Source: Desulfosudis sp034189195 (GTDB taxonomy: Bacteria; Desulfobacterota; Desulfobacteria; Desulfobacterales; Desulfosudaceae). From it: DNA of 9,607 nt. The position numbers were made by a program, and so were the translations under genes. The notes under the pieces were generated by a model, which saw only the letters and a list, made by a program, of their open reading frames with translations, was not told where the DNA came from and did no database searches. Positions within the stretch are counted from its first letter, which is position 1. Each line of letters starts with the position of its first letter. Location of the stretch: positions 1 to 9,607 of the forward strand of contig JAXHVI010000076.1 of the NCBI GenBank assembly GCA_034189195.1, written 5' to 3'. This document shows positions 7,174-9,607 of the stretch, piece by piece.

Positions 7174-7202
7174 TTGACAACCGTGATGTAGACAGATAGA
7201 AT
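7174..7202 (+). promoter_or_regulatory. Near-consensus sigma70 promoter for the lipoprotein cassette
   Basis: A perfect TTGACA (7174-7179) and TAGAAT (7197-7202, 5/6) are separated by the optimal 17 nt. The start would lie near 7209, giving a leader of about 160 nt before ATG 7373. A second TTGACA at 7296-7301 with a poorer -10 (TAAAAA, 7318-7323, 16-nt spacing) could be another start closer to the gene. Apart from these promoters and the divergent one, I see nothing else in the gene-free stretch 7066-7372. Confidence 0.6.
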
Positions 7203-7372
7203 TTAACCTTGTCACACGACGCGCCGATCGATGATTTTCCGTCATAACACTCCATGCGACATACACGGGGGTGTTTATGACTGCTCCGTTTTTTCTTGAC
7301 ATAGGCTATGAGTATGATAAAAATAATTCGATTGGGGGCGATCTATATCAATTTACTAAATTGGAGGCAGAA

Positions 7373-7573
7373 ATGAAAAAAATGGTAAAATTTTTTTTGG
7401 TAATAGGACTTCTTTTTGTACTCTCTTCATGCGCCAAGGTTACCCTTACTAAGGAGATTACCGAATACAAATATGAAGGTGACAAAGTTATCGAGACTTA
7501 CAGAGAAGCAATAACACAAACACCTGAAAAGACTTTCCCTATCCACCTGAAACATCAGGAACTTTATGAATAA
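7373..7573 (+). CDS. Small predicted lipoprotein, family not recognised
   Basis: A 66-residue protein with a typical lipoprotein signal: MKKMVKFF, hydrophobic core and lipobox LSSC with Cys at position 20. The mature part is only 47 residues, charged and rich in Thr, Glu and Lys (AKVTLTKEITEYKYEGDKVIETYREAITQTPEK), with alternating polar/hydrophobic residues that suggest beta-strands. Ala follows the Cys, so outer-membrane sorting is compatible. ATG 7373 has GGAGG 5 nt upstream; the frame stays open upstream to a GTG at 7271 without a ribosome site. It is the first of four lipoprotein genes on this strand, 119 nt before the next. I do not recognise the family. Confidence 0.75.
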   Translation: MKKMVKFFLVIGLLFVLSSCAKVTLTKEITEYKYEGDKVIETYREAITQTPEKTFPIHLKHQELYE

Positions 7574-7593
7574 TGATATCGTTACCTAATACA

Positions 7594-7599
7594 TATAAT
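7594..7599 (+). promoter_or_regulatory. Isolated TATAAT in the gap between lipoprotein genes 1 and 2
   Basis: A perfect -10 hexamer lies in the 119-nt intergenic gap, but the best spaced -35 (TAATGA, 7571-7576) is poor. It may be an additional start for the three overlapping lipoprotein genes, or chance in AT-rich DNA. The same gap holds an AT-only hairpin, AGTAAAA/TTTTACT (7632-7648). Confidence 0.2.
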
Positions 7600-7692
7600 A
7601 TCGCAGGCATAATGCACTTGTGATATTTGTGAGTAAAATTTTTTTACTTGCTTACCTGTTGTTGTTTTCAGAGAATTAGGATGGTTTAACAT

Positions 7693-8058
7693 ATGTTTAA
7701 AAAAAATTTGTTCATCACAATTTTTCTGCTGGCTTTTCTAGGGTGTACCGTTGGGGTAAAACTTGATCCAGATATTATCAGACAAGAAATTTTAAAAGGC
7801 ACCTCCACAAAAAATGATGTGCTTGCGATTTGTGGCCAACCCCAGGGGAAACGAATGTCCGCAGATAACCAGAAAGAAGTTTGGCACTATGCCTACGTTA
7901 AAAAGGGAGTAACAGGAAGGGGCGTGGTTGCCCATATAGCAAGAGTTGGAACGGAAATGAAATCTCATAAAGTAGTTCTTGATGTGGAGTTTCAGGACAA
8001 TATTGTTTCTAACTATACGCTTGAAGAAGGTAATACGACAAAGTTTAACTATCAGTAA
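7693..8058 (+). CDS. BamE/SmpA-OmlA-like predicted lipoprotein
   Basis: A 121-residue protein with a lipoprotein-like signal ending in AFLGC (Cys 18; Phe at -3 is atypical). The mature domain follows the SmpA/OmlA (BamE-like) pattern: I-x-x-G-x-S/T-T-K-x-D-V near residues 33-43, then an (I/L)-x-G-x-P turn (ICGQPQGK, 46-53), a W-H-Y-A-Y strand (64-68), and VVLDVEFQDNIVSNYTL (94-110), where the family has a long hydrophobic strand followed by V-x-x-Y. BamE is a non-essential lipoprotein of the outer-membrane beta-barrel assembly machinery, but this fold is also used in many other envelope lipoproteins, so membership of the Bam complex is not claimed. The ribosome site (AGGA about 11 nt upstream) is weak. 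The stop shares one base with the next start (TAATG), so translation is coupled. Confidence 0.78.
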   Translation: MFKKNLFITIFLLAFLGCTVGVKLDPDIIRQEILKGTSTKNDVLAICGQPQGKRMSADNQKEVWHYAYVKKGVTGRGVVAHIARVGTEMKSHKVVLDVEFQDNIVSNYTLEEGNTTKFNYQ

Positions 8059-8657
8059 TGAGAAAGATATTTATTTTTTTTATGTTACTTGCGGGTAGTA
8101 TCGTGCTCCCGGCATGCAGCCCCCAACAACACCTCGCTCCCCCATTAAAACAGGAAGCTGAAAGCGTCGCATCATGCCAAGCCTATAGAGTAGCTGTCTT
8201 GGGTTTAAAAAACAAACTCAACAGTCGAAATAATGATTTTTTATGGGAAAAAAAGGTTTGCTATAATGCTGGCAATATAGTTTCAAATTATATTGAAAAA
8301 AAAATTATAGAGCTAAAAAAATTTCAGGTTGTTGAGCGAACCCATGTAAACGAAATAATTAAAGAGTATGAACTCAGTGCTTATGGCCTGACGGACAATG
8401 ACTTGAATATTATCAGGCTTCTCAACGCTGACGGTGTTATTGTAGGTGAGGTGAGCGAGTTGTACACCAAAAATCAAATTATTAACATCGGAGGTGGATG
8501 CGATTTCACTGCCAAGCTTATCGACATCAGGTCTGGAAAGGTGTTATTTTCATTTAGTGCAAATGAAGTTGTCAATTGGGGTAACTATAAAAATGCCTTA
8601 GAAAAAGCCATGGATAAATTTCACATCCAGTTGTCGCAATTTCAGTGCACGCAATAA
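8058..8657 (+). CDS. CsgG/LpoB-like predicted outer-membrane lipoprotein
   Basis: A 199-residue protein with lipobox LPAC (Cys 20) and Ser at +2. The mature part follows the CsgG-family pattern: YRVAVLGLKNK (43-53), a helix with IVSNYIEKKIIELKKFQVVERTHVNEIIKEYELSAYGL (74-111), then LLNADGVIVGEVSEL (121-135) and a final strand pair DFTAKLIDIRSGKVLFSF (149-166). The V-V-E-R...E-I-x-x-E block, the A-D-G-V-I-x-G-x-V block and the IDIRSGKVL block are the family's strongest landmarks. CsgG is the curli export pore; LpoB activates peptidoglycan synthase PBP1b; FlgO- and GNA1162-like proteins share the fold. CsgG pore-forming transmembrane insertions cannot be picked out here, so an LpoB-like or assembly role is at least as likely as a pore. 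The overlap is one base on each side (TAATG), between BamE-like and PDZ-bearing genes. Confidence 0.8.
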   Translation: MRKIFIFFMLLAGSIVLPACSPQQHLAPPLKQEAESVASCQAYRVAVLGLKNKLNSRNNDFLWEKKVCYNAGNIVSNYIEKKIIELKKFQVVERTHVNEIIKEYELSAYGLTDNDLNIIRLLNADGVIVGEVSELYTKNQIINIGGGCDFTAKLIDIRSGKVLFSFSANEVVNWGNYKNALEKAMDKFHIQLSQFQCTQ

Positions 8658-9388
8658 TGGCTAATTTTCGTATCCTAATTTTATTTTTTTTCTGCATGGT
8701 TGTAATGCATGGATGTTCCTCCAATTTCCATCGGTTTACCCCTCAACCCTTAAATGTTAGTTCTTCGGTTTACTATGGCGAAGCTTATGCAAGTGTATGG
8801 GATGCTACATTGGCAATCTTGGAGAAATATCCCATTCTCTTGGCAGACGAAGCTTTAGGTATCATCACTACCGATTATGTCCCCACAATCTCCTATGAAA
8901 ACATGCTTTACTCCAACATAAAAAAAGTAACTAAATATGGCTATTTTGCCTATACCCTTTTCGGCCATGACAATGTTGCTGTTGTCGTGTCTACCGAAGC
9001 AGGGTCTCCTGCTTATTGCCATCTATTCCCAGGAGACATTATTCTCAACTATAATAAAGAAATAATAGCTCAATGCGACCAGTTTGCGTTCAAGGTGCTC
9101 CGAAACAGCAAAACACAGCATGTATCATTAACAAAGAAGACTTTCCCATCGTCTTTCGCTCAGCCAATTATTATGAATAGCAGAATGCGATTGAATCTTA
9201 GAATAAAAAAAATTACAAATCAAAAAACCCAGGTAAAAATTTCAATTATGGAAGAGCAGCTTGAAGGGCGTTATGATCTATCTTCAGGAGTGCTCTCCGT
9301 AGGAACATTTAAACCCACATCAAATAAGGGATATAAAGAGTCTCTTTTTTACGAGATCCTTCATATGTACTTTAATGAAACAAAGTAA
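8657..9388 (+). CDS. Predicted lipoprotein with a BamC-like shell and internal PDZ-like segment
   Basis: A 243-residue protein with lipobox MHGC (Cys 20) and Ser at +2. Residues 38-75 (VYYGEAYASVWDATLAILEKYPILLADEALGIITTDY) resemble the first half of the BamC/NlpB-type helix-grip domain, where a V-W-D-A-x-L helix leads to a G-x-I-x-T-D strand. Residues 105-161 read like a PDZ domain: VVVSTEAGSPAY, PGDIILNYNKEII and VSLTKK. The strand RMRLNLRIKKI and TQVKISIMEEQLEG (177-204) resemble the second half of the BamC-like fold. The segment therefore seems inserted inside the shell. A PDZ domain usually binds C-termini or peptide strands, so a partner-recognition role at the outer membrane is inferred. 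ATG 8657 overlaps the preceding stop by one base; an in-frame GTG at 8645 would also work. Last gene of the cassette. Confidence 0.72.
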   Translation: MANFRILILFFFCMVVMHGCSSNFHRFTPQPLNVSSSVYYGEAYASVWDATLAILEKYPILLADEALGIITTDYVPTISYENMLYSNIKKVTKYGYFAYTLFGHDNVAVVVSTEAGSPAYCHLFPGDIILNYNKEIIAQCDQFAFKVLRNSKTQHVSLTKKTFPSSFAQPIIMNSRMRLNLRIKKITNQKTQVKISIMEEQLEGRYDLSSGVLSVGTFKPTSNKGYKESLFYEILHMYFNETK

Positions 9389-9401
9389 TTGATTCGGATG
9401 A

Positions 9402-9607
9402 CAGCGGTGGGGGCAGTTGGTTGTACAGCCCGTCGGCCTTTTTAAAATGGGAATTAGTCGGTTGTTCATGCCTCCAACCGGGAGGCCGGTGCTGCCGCTG
9501 GAGACCATTCGGGCCATGGACGCAGAAGGGCTGGTGGGACCTCCGGATTTCCGGCCCTCCAAGGCCACGCGCATCAAACACGCCATGGACGCGCTTTCTT
9601 CCCCGGC
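9402..9607 (+). CDS. GC-rich coding-like fragment running off the window, unrecognised
   Basis: The plus-strand frame is open from 9402 (just after a TGA at 9399) to the window end. It uses GC-rich third positions like the flanking chromosome and unlike the AT-rich cassette. From ATG 9468 it reads MPPTGRPVLPLETIRAMDAE and on through GLVGPPDFRPSKATR. ATGs at 9447 and 9468 and a GTG at 9489 (3 nt after GGGAGG) are candidate starts, none convincing. I do not recognise the family. It may be the 5' part of an intact gene, or the surviving portion of one whose beginning was cut away by insertion of the preceding cassette. Confidence 0.4.

Noticed and set aside
7632..7648. AGTAAAA/TTTTACT hairpin between lipoprotein genes 1 and 2
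   Set aside because: A short AT-only stem with a 3-nt loop is easily met by chance in AT-rich DNA, and no function is implied.
9411..9443. Possible terminator after the lipoprotein cassette (GGGC/GCCC and GGTTG/CGGCC pairings before TTTTT)
   Set aside because: The stems are only 4-5 bp, partly G-U, and mutually exclusive; the T-run is 5 nt. This is not enough to call a terminator.
9320..9586. Minus-strand open frame at the right edge
   Set aside because: It runs antisense into the last lipoprotein gene and shows no protein-like pattern. The plus frame over 9402-9607 has the better third-position GC bias.
1..9607. CRISPR arrays, tRNA or rRNA genes, IS elements, integrases
   Set aside because: I looked for regularly spaced direct repeats, tRNA arms, rRNA-like blocks, and transposase or integrase motifs and found none.

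Overview
The window looks like a chromosomal segment of a Gram-negative bacterium. The flanks are GC-rich, and the genes encode an outer-membrane lipid-transport system plus several OM-type lipoproteins. GC level, style of the proteins and the mix of families would suit a Desulfobacterota (delta-proteobacterial) genome. That is an inference from the look of the sequence and not a marker-based identification.

Left part (1-3379). The 5' end of a class I SAM-dependent methyltransferase gene leaves the window on the minus strand. Divergent from it, and preceded by a long leader with a perfect 16-bp hairpin (540-578), is a translationally coupled pair of tandemly duplicated polytopic GT-C glycosyltransferases of the GT87/DUF2029 type (589-1998 and 1991-3379).

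Middle part (3554-7065, minus strand). A compact operon, read from right to left, encodes: a small coiled-coil protein with a ribosomal-protein-L12-like C-terminal domain; a YdbH-type AsmA-like inner-membrane-anchored periplasmic bridge protein; a YnbE-type small OM lipoprotein; and a YdbL-type (DUF1318) periplasmic protein. The last three keep the gene order of the E. coli ydbH-ynbE-ydbL operon. In E. coli, YdbH and YnbE form an intermembrane bridge for phospholipid transport and YdbL modulates their interaction. A sigma70-like promoter for this operon sits at 7125-7153.

Right part (7174-9388, plus strand). Back-to-back with that promoter, a near-consensus sigma70 promoter (7174-7202) faces a visibly AT-rich cassette of four consecutive predicted lipoproteins. 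They are a small orphan, a BamE/SmpA-OmlA-like protein, a CsgG/LpoB-like protein, and a protein with a BamC-like shell that appears to hold a PDZ-like insert. The last three genes overlap in TAATG junctions. No +2 Asp is present after any of the lipid-anchor cysteines, which is compatible with outer-membrane sorting. The cassette is the most novel part of the window. It has the base composition of an acquired island and ends sharply near 9390, where GC-rich coding-like sequence (9402-9607) resumes without a convincing start.
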